A stretch of DNA of 64,000 nt from CADEEX01 sp964577955 (GTDB lineage: Bacteria > Acidobacteriota > Vicinamibacteria > Vicinamibacterales > CAVVIG01): assembly GCA_964577955.1 (NCBI GenBank), contig CAZOAZ010000030.1, positions 1 to 64,000 on the forward strand, given 5' to 3'. This document shows positions 63,957-64,000 of the stretch, one piece after another. The position numbers were made by a program, and so were the translations under genes. Positions within the stretch are counted from its first letter, which is position 1. Each line of letters opens with the position of its first letter. Below the pieces are notes generated by a model. The model saw nothing but the letters and a program-made list of their open reading frames with translations, made no database searches and was not told the DNA's origin.

Positions 63957-64000
63957 GTGGCGTCCGGCTTCCGCCAGTATCCGGTGGCGTCCGGCTTTAG
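63957..64000. repeat. direct repeat and partial CTAAAG-type hairpin at the window edge
   Basis: GTGGCGTCCGGCTT occurs at 63957-63970 and 63984-63997. The second copy runs into TTTAG, which looks like the left arm of another CTAAAG-centred hairpin cut by the window end. A short frame from ATG 63937 crosses this but is more likely repeat than gene. Confidence 0.5.

Noticed and set aside
63937..64000. Start of a further gene after DUF1552
   Set aside because: The frame runs through a direct repeat and a hairpin arm and is cut by the window end; no ribosome site or domain can be judged.

Overview
The window reads as a chromosomal piece of a GC-rich, soil-type Gram-negative bacterium, most likely an acidobacterium of the Vicinamibacteria kind. 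This is an inference from gene content. The window holds an Oar-like TonB-dependent receptor with an N-terminal carboxypeptidase-regulatory domain, a DUF1592/DUF1552 secreted pair with a Planctomycete-type cytochrome domain, a Ser/Thr kinase fused to TolB-like and TPR domains, several exported M28-type peptidases, a DUF5916 outer-membrane protein, a PEP-CTERM protein and two secreted proteins with the motif RGRWDGDTL. I saw no rRNA, tRNA or CRISPR array. Most products carry Sec, Tat or lipoprotein signals, so the region is mainly about the cell envelope and exported enzymes.

Layout. 0-9 kb: small membrane protein, exported M28 peptidase, two convergent RGRWDGDTL proteins, the kinase, an NTF2-like protein, a small secreted protein and a di-heme cytochrome c peroxidase-like protein. 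9-16 kb: SDR and formylglycine-generating-enzyme-like operon divergent from DUF5916, then sulfurtransferase, GNAT, exported VOC protein and BNR/sialidase-like protein. 16-24 kb: SIS protein of the GCKR/MurQ kind, FkbM methyltransferase, an NHL-propeller lipoprotein with a clear terminator, a HupE/UreJ-like protein, a PCu(A)C-like protein without copper ligands and an Ig-like lipoprotein. 24-38 kb: an ECF sigma/anti-sigma operon divergent from a TolC-MFP-RND-DUF2892 operon, a DUF302 remnant, a metal ABC transporter without a binding protein, an exported DsrE protein, an exported methyltransferase-domain fusion, a YeeE/YedE sulfur transporter, a second DUF2892 protein and a multicopper oxidase. 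Together these look like a sulfur and metal stress block. 38-45 kb: a nucleotidyltransferase two-gene module, a PEP-CTERM protein, a lysostaphin-like protein, then a three-gene cassette (double-glycine leader peptide, MBL/PIG-L fusion, GT-B glycosyltransferase). 45-64 kb: a PQQ/cytochrome c dehydrogenase-cyclase-M28 operon, gamma-glutamyltransferase, serine hydrolase, a UvrA-like ABC ATPase, a GxxExxY gene between two palindromes, a tandem RidA protein, the Oar-like receptor and the DUF1592/DUF1552 pair.

The two most interesting items are the peptide cassette at 40976-44776 and the GxxExxY gene (PD-(D/E)XK-like) placed between two copies of an ~87-bp palindrome that also occurs alone at two other sites. 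The first has a textbook double-glycine leader followed by a ten-residue Ser/Thr/Tyr-rich core, beside an unusual hydrolase fusion and a glycosyltransferase. The intergenic DNA also holds several other families of palindromes (centred on GTGTCAGACAC, CTAAAG, and nested hairpins bounded by AACCACAGAGG). Some have inserted into genes: one lies in a signal peptide and one in a GNAT enzyme whose apparent start codon is AUC.
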